From positions 930,001-994,000 of the forward strand of contig NZ_CP033019.1 in NCBI RefSeq assembly GCF_003667705.1: DNA of 64,000 nt, in the 5' to 3' direction. This DNA comes from Janthinobacterium agaricidamnosum. Lineage in GTDB: Bacteria; Pseudomonadota; Gammaproteobacteria; Burkholderiales; Burkholderiaceae_D. Under the pieces are notes generated by a model, which searched no databases, was not told the origin of the DNA, and saw only the letters and a list, made by a program, of their open reading frames with translations. Positions 43,949 through 53,415 of the stretch are shown here, piece after piece; positions within the stretch are counted from its first letter, which is position 1; every line of letters starts with the position of its first letter. The position numbers and the translations under genes were made by a program.

Positions 43949-45067
43949 ATGCAGAGCAGCATCCTTCCCCGTTGGTCTTTGATCGCGTGCGCCGCCGCCA
44001 GCCTGGCCTTGCCGCCCGTCATGGCGGCCGAACTGGGCGACATGGCCGTCCTGTCGCACGTGGGCCAGCCCCTGCTGGCCGAGATCGAACTGACGGCCCT
44101 GGCGCCCGAGGAGGCCAATGGCGTGACCGTGCGCCTGGCTTCGCCCGATGTGTACCGCGGTGGCGGCATCGGCATGGATCCTGCCTTGCAAACCTTGACG
44201 ATCGGCCTGTTTGAGCGCGGTGGACGCCATTATGTGCGCGTGGCCACGCGGCAAGCGATCCAGGCGGGGCATGTGCACCTGTATTTATTGCTGGGCAATG
44301 GTAGTGGCGCCGTCGTGCGCCTGGCTACCTTGTGGCTGACGCCGGCGCCGCCCGCCGCCGTACCCGCCAGTGCGCCAGTCCGGCCAGCTATTCCGTTGCC
44401 CGCGCCGGTCTCCACGCCTGTGCCGTTGCCACGCGCCGTACCCGTCGCGCCGTCGCCCGACGCCGCCGCGCTGGCGGCCCGCGCGCGGGCCGAGGGCCTC
44501 GTGCGTCCGGCGCGCGTGTTCGTGCCGCCGCCCGCCGCACCCAAACTGGCCGCCCCCGCGCTGCCGCGCCGCGCCGCAGCGCCCGTGGCCGCCTGCGCGC
44601 CGCAGGCGGAGACGGGGCAGGCGGCAGCGTGCGTGGGGCTGGACGAGAAAAACACGGCCCTGACTGAAAAGCTGGGCGAACTGGAAGGCAAGATCGGCGT
44701 CTTGCAAAAGGCGCTGGCCCTGCCTGCAGCCGCCGTGCCGCCCGCCGCCACGCCGGCCGTGGCGGAAGCGCCCCATGCGAAACCGAAACCCCTGCACGCG
44801 GCGCCGGCTGCCGACAAGGAAAAGAAATCGGGCGGCATGCTGTGGCTCGGTATCGGCACCCTGGTCTTCCTGCTGCTGACGGCGCTCATCGTGTACATCG
44901 TGCGCAAGCGCAGGCAAGCGGCGGGTCCGGGCGCACCGTCGAAATACTGGGTCTTGCTGCGCAAGCCGTTCGGCCGCAGGAAGAAGGATGTGCCCGTCTT
45001 GACGGAAGCGGTGGAAGAAGGGGCGGCGGCCGAACCGGAAGCGGAACCGGAGCCGTTCTCGCGTTAA
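43949..45067 (+). CDS. FimV N-terminal-domain protein
   Basis: 372 aa. Signal peptide about 1-26. The FimV N-terminal domain follows at about 27-130: LGDMAVLSHVGQPLLAEIELTAL, VRLASPDVYRG and VRVATRQAIQAGHVHLYLLLG. A long Pro/Ala-rich linker (130-225), a short coiled coil (ENTALTEKLGELEGKIGVLQKAL in variant form, about 230-252), one membrane helix (about 293-313, MLWLGIGTLVFLLLTALIVYIV) and a basic then acidic cytoplasmic tail complete it. The layout is a shortened FimV: it lacks LysM and the C-terminal TPR domain. FimV-type proteins organise type IV pili and polar structures. Confidence 0.8.
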   Translation: MQSSILPRWSLIACAAASLALPPVMAAELGDMAVLSHVGQPLLAEIELTALAPEEANGVTVRLASPDVYRGGGIGMDPALQTLTIGLFERGGRHYVRVATRQAIQAGHVHLYLLLGNGSGAVVRLATLWLTPAPPAAVPASAPVRPAIPLPAPVSTPVPLPRAVPVAPSPDAAALAARARAEGLVRPARVFVPPPAAPKLAAPALPRRAAAPVAACAPQAETGQAAACVGLDEKNTALTEKLGELEGKIGVLQKALALPAAAVPPAATPAVAEAPHAKPKPLHAAPAADKEKKSGGMLWLGIGTLVFLLLTALIVYIVRKRRQAAGPGAPSKYWVLLRKPFGRRKKDVPVLTEAVEEGAAAEPEAEPEPFSR

Positions 45068-45446
45068 TGCTGCCGCAAGGCGCTACCGCAGGCCGCTCAC
45101 AATTTGATATAAAAAAAGATATTGAAAAAATACATGGAAACGCTTGCCAAGCACGTTGCCTGTTTCTTAAAGATGGTGCTATGATGAATTCAGTGGACTT
45201 GCTCTACGACAAAACAGCCCCAGCCTGGCGCAGTCACCAACGATAGTGTGGCGCGGCAAACCAGGTGTAGCGTTGCATAAACGCCTGGGTCTGGAAGCGG
45301 TTCGCGATGCCGACGATGTGCTCGCGAACGCCGGATGCAACCGGCAGCGAGGCGACGCCAGGAGATACCTGGGGCTCGCCTTCCAAATTCCCCCGCCTTG
45401 CCTTTTTGAGCGCCGCAGATGGCGCTCTCTCGCATGGCGGCAGACG
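45068..45446. other. Spacer without a supported gene
   Basis: 379 bases. The start is AT-rich (ATATAAAAAAAGATATTG near 45100). A sigma70-like promoter can be drawn: TTGCCT (45156-45161), 18 bases, TATGAT (45180-45185). Beyond it only a 21-residue frame (ATG 45183) and longer frames without family resemblance are seen. It may be a small RNA or remnant locus ending at the terminator at 45447. Confidence 0.4.
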
Positions 45447-45473
45447 TAAAAAAAGCACCCGCGGGTGCTTTTG
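45447..45473. terminator. Bidirectional terminator before fliT
   Basis: TAAAAAAAGCACCC / GGGTGCTTTTG with a CG centre. It can terminate the minus-strand fliT transcript and any plus-strand transcript from 45180. Confidence 0.8.
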
Positions 45474-45496
45474 TCGTTTCTGGCGCGGCAAGCTTC

Positions 45497-45793
45497 TTAC
45501 ATGCGGGCGCGCGAACCTGGCATGGCGTTCGACAGCTGGGTCATCCACGGTTCCGTGATGGCGCGGATTTCGCGGTCATTGGCCAGGATTTGCTTGAGCA
45601 AGTCGATCTTGCGCAGACGCGAGGCGCCGGCCAGGGCAGGCGCCTTGCCCGTCATGGTCGCGCTGGCGGCGCTGGCGCACTGGTTTTCCAGGGTATCCAA
45701 GCCATCCCAGTCGCTCGAACGTGCGGCCACGACCATTTGATTGGTCATTCCTGCAATATTTTCATACATCGAGAGAACGTCGTTGGAGGTCAT
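45497..45793 (-). CDS. fliT: Flagellar chaperone FliT
   Basis: 98 aa from ATG 45793; a GTG six bases earlier would add two residues. Four-helix small protein: VLSMYENIAGMTNQMVVAARSSDWDGLDTLENQC, RLRKIDLLKQILANDREIRAITEPWMTQL. It fits FliT, which chaperones the filament cap FliD and, in some bacteria, inhibits FlhDC. No fliD or fliS lies nearby, so it is detached from the flagellar cluster. Confidence 0.75.
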   Translation of the reverse strand: MTSNDVLSMYENIAGMTNQMVVAARSSDWDGLDTLENQCASAASATMTGKAPALAGASRLRKIDLLKQILANDREIRAITEPWMTQLSNAMPGSRARM

Positions 45794-45970
45794 GAGCACA
45801 CCCGTAACTAGTGAATGGATTACCGCTTGTCTAGATTAACGGCGGGTCCAACGGGAACTTGAGGGTGTTTTTGAAAAAAAGTGAAAATAATTTGGATGTT
45901 TTTTTGCGGGCAGCCGGCATGCCCGCAAACCCGCATGCCTGCTCGGTTGGCGATGCGGGCAACGGCCAGC

Positions 45971-46798
45971 TTACTTGACGAGTTCTTCCAGGCCCGCGCT
46001 CAGTTCGGCAAGCGGCGGCATCCTGTCGACCAGCACGGAGGGCGGCAAACCGAGCGCTTCGGCCACCGCGTTGGGATAGCAGGCGATGATTTCTTCATTG
46101 CTCAGCTGGTTTTCATCGATGCGCGCGCGCCAGGCGGCCAGGTGGATGATGGCGGCCAGGCGGTTCAACGGTGGCTTGGCCAGCGGAGCGGGGAAGGCGG
46201 CGATGGCCTCGGCAAAGGCGGGCGGAAACTTCCAGCGGCGCGCCAGTTCGGCGCCCACCTGCGCATAATCGTAGCCCAGCGACACCCGCTCCGCGTCGAG
46301 CCGGCGCGCGTCGAGCGGCGGGGCGATCTTGTCGAGCTGCATGGCTTGCTCGGGCATGGCGGCATGGATCACCAGTTGTCCGATCGCATGCATCATGCCG
46401 ATGGTGAAAGCCTGGTCCTGGTTGTCGCCCGTCTGCTTCGCGATCCAGCGGGCAGATACGGCGCTGTGCAGGCTGTAGCGCCAGAACTGCGGCAAATTCA
46501 GGCCCGGCACGGCTTTGAAACCGCTGACGAGGCCCGAGCTGATGACGAGGGTGCGCACGGTCACAAAACCGAGCATCAGCACGGCATCTTCCACCGTGCC
46601 GATGCTGCGCGACACATGGTAATAGGCCGAGTTGGCCAGCCGCAGCAGCTTGGCGCTCAAGGCCGGGTCCGCTCCCAGCTTGCGCGCGATGTCTTCGGTG
46701 GCGATGGCGGGGTTGTCGAAACTGCGCACCAGTTCATCGACGATCTTCGGGGCGGCAGGCAGGGCGTGGGGATGCTGGAACAGCGCTTCCAGTTGCAT
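45971..46798 (-). CDS. HDOD-domain signalling protein
   Basis: 275 aa, a single HDOD domain covering about 15-215. Motifs: LPAAPKIVDELVRSFDNPAIATEDIARKLGADPALSAKLLRLANSAYYHVSRSIGTVEDAVLMLGFVTVRTLVIS and FWRYSLHSAVSARWIA (the HD His residues typical of hydrolases are largely replaced). HDOD proteins act in signalling such as motility and c-di-GMP-linked regulation but have no proven activity. Divergent from the M13 peptidase gene. Confidence 0.88.
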   Translation of the reverse strand: MQLEALFQHPHALPAAPKIVDELVRSFDNPAIATEDIARKLGADPALSAKLLRLANSAYYHVSRSIGTVEDAVLMLGFVTVRTLVISSGLVSGFKAVPGLNLPQFWRYSLHSAVSARWIAKQTGDNQDQAFTIGMMHAIGQLVIHAAMPEQAMQLDKIAPPLDARRLDAERVSLGYDYAQVGAELARRWKFPPAFAEAIAAFPAPLAKPPLNRLAAIIHLAAWRARIDENQLSNEEIIACYPNAVAEALGLPPSVLVDRMPPLAELSAGLEELVK

Positions 46799-46953
46799 GG
46801 CAATCTCCTTGGCGTTCGTGCGGTACGGGATGCGGTCGTGCCACTATATGCCGATTTTTTGTCCGCATGCAAAAAAGTTAGGGGATGCTTTTTCGCCCCA
46901 AAAAGGCAGGATTTTCAGGTTATGATTTTGGCTATTACATCGAAAGGATCGCC

Positions 46954-49023
46954 ATGCACGGTTTGCGTTTTTCCTGGTCCCGGACGCCAGTCCAGGCCGC
47001 CATCATCCTCGCCCTGGCCGGCGTTTCGCTGACCGGTTTGCCTGCCCGGGCGCATGGCCAGCAAGGGGCCGCCAGCGCCGCCGCCCCCGCTGCCGCGCAG
47101 GCCTTGCCCGGTGACGATTTCTACGATTACGTGAATGGCGACTGGCTGCGCAGCACGGAAATTCCCGCCGACCGCAGCAGCTGGGGCTCGTTCGCCATCC
47201 TCGCCAACGCCACCAACGAGCGCATCATCGGCCTCGTCGAAGGTCTGGCGGCGGCGCCGCAGGCCGATGCATCGGCGCGCCAGGTCAGCGATTTTTACCG
47301 TTCCTGGATGGATGAAGCGGCTATCGAAGCGAAAGGCTGGGCGCCGATCAAGCCGCTGCTCAAGAAGATCGACGGCATACGCGACCAGGCAGGGCTGGCC
47401 CGCGCGCTGGGCGAGAGCCTGCGCGCCGACGTCGACCCGCTCAACGCCACCAATTTTTATACGGAAAACCTGTTCGGCCTGTGGGTCGCGCAAGACTTGA
47501 ACGACACCACGCGCAATGTGGCCTACCTGCTGCAGGGCGGGCTGGGCTTGCCCGACCGCGCGTTCTACCAGAGCGACAGCGCGCGCATGCAGGGCTTGCG
47601 CGCGGGCTACCAGGCGCATATTGCCGCCATGCTCAAGCAGGCCGGCTACCGCGATGCGCCGGCCCGCGCCGCGCGCGTGTTTGCGCTGGAACAGCAAATT
47701 GCCGCAAGTCACGCCAGCCGCGAGGATTCGGCCGATGTCGCCAAGGGCAATAATGCCTGGCGCGCCGCCGACTTCGCCAGCAAGGCGCCTGGCCTGGACT
47801 GGAAAGCCTTCTTCGAAGCGGCAGGGCTGGGCCGGCAGAACGATTTCATCGTCTGGCATCCGACGGCCATGACGGGCAGCGCCGCGCTGGTGGCGCGCGT
47901 GCCGCTGGCCACGTGGAAAGATTTCCTCGCCTTCCACGCGGTCAACCATTTCAGCACGATCTTGCCGAAGGCGGCCGCCGACCAGCGCTTCGCCTTCTAT
48001 GGCAGCGCCCTGAGCGGCACGCCGCAGCAGTCGCTGCGCAGCAAGCGGGCGCTGGCCGCGACGAATGCGGCCCTGAGCGACGCCGTCGGCAAGCTGTACG
48101 TGGAACGCTATTTCCCGCCGGAATCGAAAGCCCGCGTGCAAGATATGGTGACGAATATCGTCGCCGCCTTCTCGCGCCGCATCGACAAGCTGGACTGGAT
48201 GGCGCCGGCCACCAAGGCGCAGGCGCAGGAAAAACTCAAGACCCTGTACGTGGGCGTGGGCTACCCCGAACAGTGGGAAAGCTATGCGGGCTTGCGCGTG
48301 GTGCGCGGCGATGCGCTGGGCAATGTGCAGCGGGCGGAGCAGTTCCATTACCGGCAGGAACTGGCCAAGCTGGGCCAGTCGCCCGACCGCAAGGCCTGGG
48401 CCATGCCGGCGCAGCTGGTCAATGCCGTCAACCTGCCGCTGCAAAATGCGCTGAACTTTCCGGCCGCCATCCTGCAGCCGCCATTCTTCGACCCGCAAGC
48501 ATCCGATGCGGCCAACTATGGCGGCATCGGCGCCACCATCGGCCACGAAATCAGCCACAGCTTCGACGATCAGGGCGCGCAGTTCGACGCCCAGGGCAAG
48601 CTGCGCGACTGGTGGACGCCGGCCGACCTGGCGCATTTCCAGGCGGCATCCAAGCAATTGGTGGAACAGTTCGCGGCCTACAAACCGTTCCCCGACCTGG
48701 CCGTGAATGGCCAGCTGACCCTGAGCGAAAACCTGGCCGACCTGGCCGGCGTGGCGGCCGCCTATGACGCGTTCACCCTGTCGCAGCAGGGCAAGCCGGC
48801 GCAGGCGGGGGCGGACCGCGAATTCTTCATCGGCTACGGCGTCAGCTGGCGCAGCAAGGCGCGCGAAGCGGCGGCGCGCCAGCAAATCCTCACGGATGGC
48901 CATGCGCCGGCGCAATACCGCGCCGCCACCGTGCGCAATCTCGACGCCTGGTATCCGGCCTTCGACGTCAAGCCGGGGCAGCAGCTGTACCTGGCGCCGG
49001 AACAGCGCGTGCGCGTCTGGTAG
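46954..49023 (+). CDS. pepO: M13-family (neprilysin/PepO) metallopeptidase
   Basis: 689 aa from ATG 46954 (AAAGGA upstream); the frame extension to 46885 is not supported. Signal peptide about 1-34 (LALAGVSLTGLPARA). Zinc site GHEISHSFD with His531, Glu532 and His535; the third ligand Glu592 lies in SENLADLAG. NAVNLPLQNALNFPAAILQPPFF and the C-terminal NLDAWYPAFDVKPGQQLYLAPEQRVRVW are M13 signatures. A secreted or periplasmic oligopeptidase. Confidence 0.93.
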   Translation: MHGLRFSWSRTPVQAAIILALAGVSLTGLPARAHGQQGAASAAAPAAAQALPGDDFYDYVNGDWLRSTEIPADRSSWGSFAILANATNERIIGLVEGLAAAPQADASARQVSDFYRSWMDEAAIEAKGWAPIKPLLKKIDGIRDQAGLARALGESLRADVDPLNATNFYTENLFGLWVAQDLNDTTRNVAYLLQGGLGLPDRAFYQSDSARMQGLRAGYQAHIAAMLKQAGYRDAPARAARVFALEQQIAASHASREDSADVAKGNNAWRAADFASKAPGLDWKAFFEAAGLGRQNDFIVWHPTAMTGSAALVARVPLATWKDFLAFHAVNHFSTILPKAAADQRFAFYGSALSGTPQQSLRSKRALAATNAALSDAVGKLYVERYFPPESKARVQDMVTNIVAAFSRRIDKLDWMAPATKAQAQEKLKTLYVGVGYPEQWESYAGLRVVRGDALGNVQRAEQFHYRQELAKLGQSPDRKAWAMPAQLVNAVNLPLQNALNFPAAILQPPFFDPQASDAANYGGIGATIGHEISHSFDDQGAQFDAQGKLRDWWTPADLAHFQAASKQLVEQFAAYKPFPDLAVNGQLTLSENLADLAGVAAAYDAFTLSQQGKPAQAGADREFFIGYGVSWRSKAREAAARQQILTDGHAPAQYRAATVRNLDAWYPAFDVKPGQQLYLAPEQRVRVW

Positions 49024-49030
49024 TCATTGA

Positions 49031-49060
49031 CGGTGCCGGACGCGCAGCGCGCCGGCACCG
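49031..49060. terminator. Hairpin after the M13 peptidase gene
   Basis: CGGTGCCGG and CCGGCACCG pair around a GC-rich centre that can extend the stem. It is followed by TAAAAT rather than T-residues, so it is only a candidate terminator. Confidence 0.4.
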
Positions 49061-49090
49061 TAAAATGGCGTGATTACTGATTGGAGCGCC

Positions 49091-49726
49091 ATGAAGCCGA
49101 CCCCACCGCAAGATCCCATCCACGCCATCACGGGCCGCACCCTGGCCCATTACGACGCCAGCGCCGAGCAGTTTTTCGAAGGCACGCGCGATCACGACGT
49201 CAGCCAGAACATCGCCGCGCTGCTGAACGCCATCGGCAAGCCCGCGCCGCTGGCCATCCTCGACCTCGGTTGCGGCCCCGGCCGCGACCTGAAGGCGTTC
49301 ACGGCCCTGGGGCACCACGCGACGGGCGTCGACGGCTGCTCCCGTTTCGTCGGGATGGCGCGCGCCTACAGCGGCTGCACCGTGTGGCAGCAGGATTTCG
49401 TCGACCTCGACCTGCCCGCCGCACACTTCGACGGCGTGTTCGCCAATGCCGTACTGTTCCACGTGCCCAGCGCCGCCTTGCCCGGCGTGCTGCGCGCTTT
49501 GTACGCGTGCCTGAAACCGGGCGGCGTGCTGTTCAGCTCGAACCCGCGCGGGCAGAACGAGGAAGGCTGGAATGGCGCGCGCTACGGCAGCTACCACGAC
49601 GAAGCGACATGGGCCGCCTACGTGCAGGCGGCCGGTTTTACCCTGGTCGAGCAATACTACCGTCCGCCGGGCTTGCCGCGCGAACAGCAGCCGTGGCTGG
49701 CCACCGTCTGGCGCAAGCCAGCCTGA
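49091..49726 (+). CDS. SAM-dependent methyltransferase (class I)
   Basis: 211 aa from ATG 49091 (GGAG upstream). Motif I ILDLGCGPGRDLKAF (about 58-72), motif II with the acidic residue VDG at about 80-85, and post-motifs LDLPAAHFDGVFANAVLFHVP and LKPGGVLFSSNPRG. This is a Methyltransf_11/25-type enzyme. The substrate is unknown. Soluble and free-standing. Confidence 0.85.
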   Translation: MKPTPPQDPIHAITGRTLAHYDASAEQFFEGTRDHDVSQNIAALLNAIGKPAPLAILDLGCGPGRDLKAFTALGHHATGVDGCSRFVGMARAYSGCTVWQQDFVDLDLPAAHFDGVFANAVLFHVPSAALPGVLRALYACLKPGGVLFSSNPRGQNEEGWNGARYGSYHDEATWAAYVQAAGFTLVEQYYRPPGLPREQQPWLATVWRKPA

Positions 49727-49900
49727 TGGACGCATTTTGTATGAATTTGGGCATGTGTTAGGAACCGTACATAGTTTTTGCGGCCTCGGGCGTACTATGG
49801 ATACATCGACACGCAGCAAGCAGTTTGCAACGGCGTGTGAGCCGCAGTACCGGCCCTTTGGGCTGGACAACAGATGTACCAACTACAGTGAGGATTTATC

Positions 49901-50086
49901 ATGAACAAAGATCAAGTCGAAGGTAAACTGAAGGAAGTCGGCGGTAAAATCCAGGAAGCCGCTGGCAAAGTCGTCGGCAGCGAAGAACAGCAAGCCAAGG
50001 GCCTGGCAAACCAGGTCGAAGGCAAAGTGCAGAAGAAAGTTGGCGACGTCAAGGATGCAGTCGAAACTGTGACCCGCAAGCCATAA
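49901..50086 (+). CDS. CsbD-family stress protein
   Basis: 61 aa. Start MNKDQVEGKLKEVGGKIQEA, then AGKVVGSEEQQAKGLANQVEGKVQKKVGDVKDAVE: the KGxxK-type repeats of CsbD (general stress-response proteins, mostly disordered or helical). ATG 49901 follows GTGAGGA. The upstream 170 bases are AT-rich in part and may carry a stress promoter, though none is clear. A strong terminator follows. Confidence 0.92.
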   Translation: MNKDQVEGKLKEVGGKIQEAAGKVVGSEEQQAKGLANQVEGKVQKKVGDVKDAVETVTRKP

Positions 50087-50101
50087 TTTCTGCTCCAGCA
50101 T

Positions 50102-50143
50102 AAAAAACCGCCGCCTATCGCAAGACAGGCGGCGGTTTTTTAT
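50102..50143. terminator. Bidirectional terminator between csbD and the S9 peptidase
   Basis: AAAAAACCGCCGCCT, loop ATCGCAAGAC, AGGCGGCGGTTTTTT. A perfect 15-base-pair stem serving both convergent genes. Confidence 0.92.
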
Positions 50144-50159
50144 TTGATGCAGCGCAAGC

Positions 50160-52370
50160 TTACTGTGCTGGCTGCATCAGGTTCTGCTTGAAGAACAGCT
50201 CGATTTTCTTGTACACGTGGCGCTGGCCCGCGCGCGACGAGATGCCGTGCTTGGCACCTGGATACGTCATCAGGTCGAATTGCACGCCGCGGTTGACCAG
50301 CGCGTCGATCAGTCGCGTGCTGTTGCTGAACAGGACGTTGTCGTCGGCCATGCCATGCACCAGCAGCAGCGGCGACTTCAGGCCGTCGAGGTGGGCGAAC
50401 ACGGTGCTGGCCTTGTAGCCGTCCACGTTTTCCTTCGGCATGCCGAGGAATTGTTCCGTGTAGTGGGTGTCGTACAGCGACCAGTCGGTCACGGGCGCCA
50501 CCGACACGCCCATGGCGATCTTGTCCGATGCCGCCGACAGCAGGCGCAGGGTCATGAAGCCGCCGTAGCTCCAGCCGAACACGCCGATGCGTTTAGGATC
50601 GACGAAGCTTTGCTTGCCCAGCCAGTCGATACCCACCAGCTGGTCCGCCACTTCGGCCGCGCCCAGCTTGTGATAGATGGCGTCCGTGAACGCGCGCTCG
50701 CGGCGCGACGAGCCCCGGTTATCGAGGCGGAAGACGACAAAGCCCTGCTGCGCCATGTACTGGTCGAAGTTGTTGCCCCAGCGGCGCGCCACGTGCTGCG
50801 AGTGCGGGCCGCCGTACGTCGACAGGTAGACGGGATAGCGCTTGCCCGCATCGAAGTTCGATGGCTTGACGATCGAATAGTGCAGGGTTTGGCCATCGTT
50901 GGCCTTCAGGGTGCCGTACTCCGTCGGCAGGTGGTCGGCCTTGTACTTGAAGTACGGGTGGCTGGCGTTGAGCGCGTTTTCTTCCAGCCAGCCCACCATG
51001 GCGCCGTCCGGGCGGCGGATGCTGACCTGCGGCGGCGTGGCCGGGTCGGAATACGTGTCGACGAAGACTTCGCCATTGCGCGAGAACGTCGTGTCGTGCC
51101 AGCCGTCCGCTTTCGTCACGCGCTGCGGCTTGTCGGCCGTGCTGCCGTCGAGGGCCAGGGCGTAGGTCTGCTTGTCGATCACGGCGTCGCGGTTCGACGA
51201 CACGAACACTTTACCGGTCTTCTGGTTCACGGCCAGCACGCTGTCGATGCCCCACTCGCCGGACGTGACGGGGTGCAGCAGCTTGCCGCCCATGTCGTAC
51301 AGGTACAGGTGGTTGCGGCCCGTGCGCTCGGACGACCACAGGAAGGTGCCGTTCGACAGGAAGCGCAGGTCGTCATGGATGCTGACCCAGGTTGTCGATG
51401 TTTCCGTCAGCAGGGTGCGCTGCGCCAACGTCGTGGCATCGACGGCGACCAGGTCGAGGGTCTTCTGGTCGCGCGACTGGCGCTGGTAGACGAGCGATTT
51501 GCTGTCCGCGCTCCAGTCGGCGCGCACCAGGTAGATGTCCGGGTTCGTGCCCAGGTCCACCTGGCGCTGCACGCCCGTTTCCGGCGAGACGATCAGCAGC
51601 TGCACCAGCACGTTCGGGTCGCCCGCGGCCGGGTAGCGCTGTTCCACGACATCGGTGCGGTCGGCGAAGATTTCAAAGCGGCGCACGACGGGCACGGGCG
51701 CTTCGTCATAGCGTTTGTAGGCGATGGCGGAATCGTCCGGCGCCCAGTAGTAGCCGGTGCGCTGGCCCATTTCTTCCTGCGCCACGAATTCGGCTTCGCC
51801 GTTGCGGATCGTGCCCTTGCCGTCGGTCGTCAGCTGGCGTTCCTTGTCCGTCTTGAGGTCGATCACATGGATGTTTTGATCGCGCACAAACGACACGTAG
51901 CGGCCTTTCGGCGAGATTTTCGGATCGAGCACATTGCCCTTGGCGACCAGGCGCGCCTTGTCCGGATGGGCCGCGTCGACCAGGTAGAGATTGCCGGCCA
52001 GCGGCACCAGCAGCTGCTTGCCATCGGGCGACCAGCTGTAGCTGAGAATGCCGTTCAGGCTGGCCGTGCGCTCGCGTTCGCGGCGCGCCTGCTCTTCGGG
52101 CGAAATCGTTTCATTCGGCACCAGTGCCTTCGAGTCGACCAGGCGGTGCGTGCTCTTGTCCTTGAGCTTGAATTCCCACAGGTCGAGCTGGAACTGGTTG
52201 TCGGCGCGGCCGCGCAGGAACGTGACGCGCTCGCCGTCGGGCGAGACCTTCAGGTTGCGCACGCCGGGGCCGGCCAGCGCCGGATCGGCGTGGATGCGTT
52301 CCAAGGTCAGCTTTTCAGCCGATGCGGGAACGCTGGCCATCGCGGCCAGAAAACAAAGAATAAAACGCAT
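50160..52370 (-). CDS. S9B dipeptidyl-peptidase IV-like serine peptidase
   Basis: 736 aa. Signal peptide about 1-18 (CFLAAMASVPASA). The N-terminal eight-bladed beta-propeller (about 40-490) includes the DPP4-type EAEFVAQEEM segment (Glu pair that binds the peptide N-terminus). The alpha/beta-hydrolase domain has the catalytic Ser601 in FGWSYGGFM, the Asp in HGMADDNVLF (about 676) and His708 in GAKHGIS. It cleaves N-terminal dipeptides, mostly after Pro or Ala, in the periplasm or outside the cell. Full length, no defects seen. Confidence 0.92.
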   Translation of the reverse strand: MRFILCFLAAMASVPASAEKLTLERIHADPALAGPGVRNLKVSPDGERVTFLRGRADNQFQLDLWEFKLKDKSTHRLVDSKALVPNETISPEEQARRERERTASLNGILSYSWSPDGKQLLVPLAGNLYLVDAAHPDKARLVAKGNVLDPKISPKGRYVSFVRDQNIHVIDLKTDKERQLTTDGKGTIRNGEAEFVAQEEMGQRTGYYWAPDDSAIAYKRYDEAPVPVVRRFEIFADRTDVVEQRYPAAGDPNVLVQLLIVSPETGVQRQVDLGTNPDIYLVRADWSADSKSLVYQRQSRDQKTLDLVAVDATTLAQRTLLTETSTTWVSIHDDLRFLSNGTFLWSSERTGRNHLYLYDMGGKLLHPVTSGEWGIDSVLAVNQKTGKVFVSSNRDAVIDKQTYALALDGSTADKPQRVTKADGWHDTTFSRNGEVFVDTYSDPATPPQVSIRRPDGAMVGWLEENALNASHPYFKYKADHLPTEYGTLKANDGQTLHYSIVKPSNFDAGKRYPVYLSTYGGPHSQHVARRWGNNFDQYMAQQGFVVFRLDNRGSSRRERAFTDAIYHKLGAAEVADQLVGIDWLGKQSFVDPKRIGVFGWSYGGFMTLRLLSAASDKIAMGVSVAPVTDWSLYDTHYTEQFLGMPKENVDGYKASTVFAHLDGLKSPLLLVHGMADDNVLFSNSTRLIDALVNRGVQFDLMTYPGAKHGISSRAGQRHVYKKIELFFKQNLMQPAQ

Positions 52371-52560
52371 GGATGTCTCGGTAGTTGGAAGAAGAAGGGC
52401 ACTGCATGTACAGGCGAGCTTGAGCGTTGCCTAAGCGTAAGACGATACCAGAGCATGCCTGTTTATGCGATAGCGCCAGCCACGGAATAAACCGTTTCTG
52501 GCCGTATTTCCTTCGTCAAAAATATCCAGCAGCCGCCCATTCCATGGCGCTTTGCCCCGG

Positions 52561-53400
52561 TCAGGCCAATATCGTGCCTTCGATTACCGTCAGGCATGCG
52601 CCGCCTATCCAGGCCTGGCCGGCGCGGAAAGTCACGGACACGCGGCCGTCGCGCTGCAGGCAGGTGCCCTGGCGGACCGTGTAGTCGGCGCCCGCCAGCA
52701 GGTGCGCGATGCAGGCATTGGCGCTGCCCGTGACGGGGTCTTCCACCAGCGCGCCGTGTTCGCTGAGCAGCGCGCGCACTTCGTAGTCGGCTGGTCCGCC
52801 GGCGGCGTGCGGGCCATACAGCGCCAGGCCGTCGGCGCCGGCGGCGGCCAGCAATGGCGTCAGCGCCGCGATGTCGGCGCGCACGGCCAGGCAGGCGGCG
52901 GCGCTTGCCAGCGGCACGCACAGCCAGCGGATGCCCATGTCGGCGACGGTGGCGCCCGCGGCCAGTTCTCCGCCCAGCGCTGTTTGCAGCAGCGGCAGCA
53001 GATCCGGGGCCAGCGCGCGCGTGGTGCAGGGCGGCGCCTGGAACGCCAGCACGCCGCCGGCGCCCCGTTCTATCTGCACCAGGCCGACGCCGCATTCCTG
53101 CACGATGCGCGCCCCCTTGGGCTGCATGCCCGCATCGAGCAGGGCGTGCGCCGTGCCCAGGGTCGGGTGGCCGGCGAACGGGAATTCCATCTCGGGCGAA
53201 AAGATCCGCACGCGGTAATCGGCGGCCGGGTCGCGCGGCGCCAGCACGAAGGTGGTTTCCGACAAGCCCGTCCAGCGCGCGATGGCCTGCATCTGCGCGG
53301 CGTCGAGGCCATTCGCGTCCAGTACCACGGCCAGCGGATTGCCGAGGAAGGGCACGCTGCTGAAGACATCGACTTGCTTGAAGGGGCGTTGCTGCGGCAT
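52561..53400 (-). CDS. PhzF-family isomerase-like protein
   Basis: 279 aa with the diaminopimelate-epimerase-like fold of PhzF. Motifs: FKQVDVFSSVPFLGNPLAVVLDA (with the catalytic-Glu region ETTFVL following at about 48-53), RIFSPEMEFPFAGHPTLGTAHALL and DPVTGSANACIAHLL. Only a minority of PhzF homologues make phenazines, and no phz cluster is present. A general trans-isomerase or amino-acid derivative role is likely. The start is 15 bases after the MATE gene stop, so the two are probably co-transcribed. Confidence 0.9.
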   Translation of the reverse strand: MPQQRPFKQVDVFSSVPFLGNPLAVVLDANGLDAAQMQAIARWTGLSETTFVLAPRDPAADYRVRIFSPEMEFPFAGHPTLGTAHALLDAGMQPKGARIVQECGVGLVQIERGAGGVLAFQAPPCTTRALAPDLLPLLQTALGGELAAGATVADMGIRWLCVPLASAAACLAVRADIAALTPLLAAAGADGLALYGPHAAGGPADYEVRALLSEHGALVEDPVTGSANACIAHLLAGADYTVRQGTCLQRDGRVSVTFRAGQAWIGGACLTVIEGTILA

Positions 53401-53415
53401 GGAGTGCTCCTTGTC

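Noticed and set aside
45234..45548. Minus-strand 104-codon frame ending at 45234
   Set aside because: Its first half reads through the fliT terminator and the fliT 3' end, and no family resemblance was seen.
50217..52490. A 757-codon open frame antisense to the S9 peptidase gene
   Set aside because: High-GC genes create long open antisense frames. The opposite strand carries an intact peptidase with all motifs, and this frame has low-complexity Arg/His/Val composition without domains.
52561..53400. Phenazine biosynthesis role for the PhzF-like protein
   Set aside because: No phz cluster is present, and most PhzF homologues are unrelated to phenazines.
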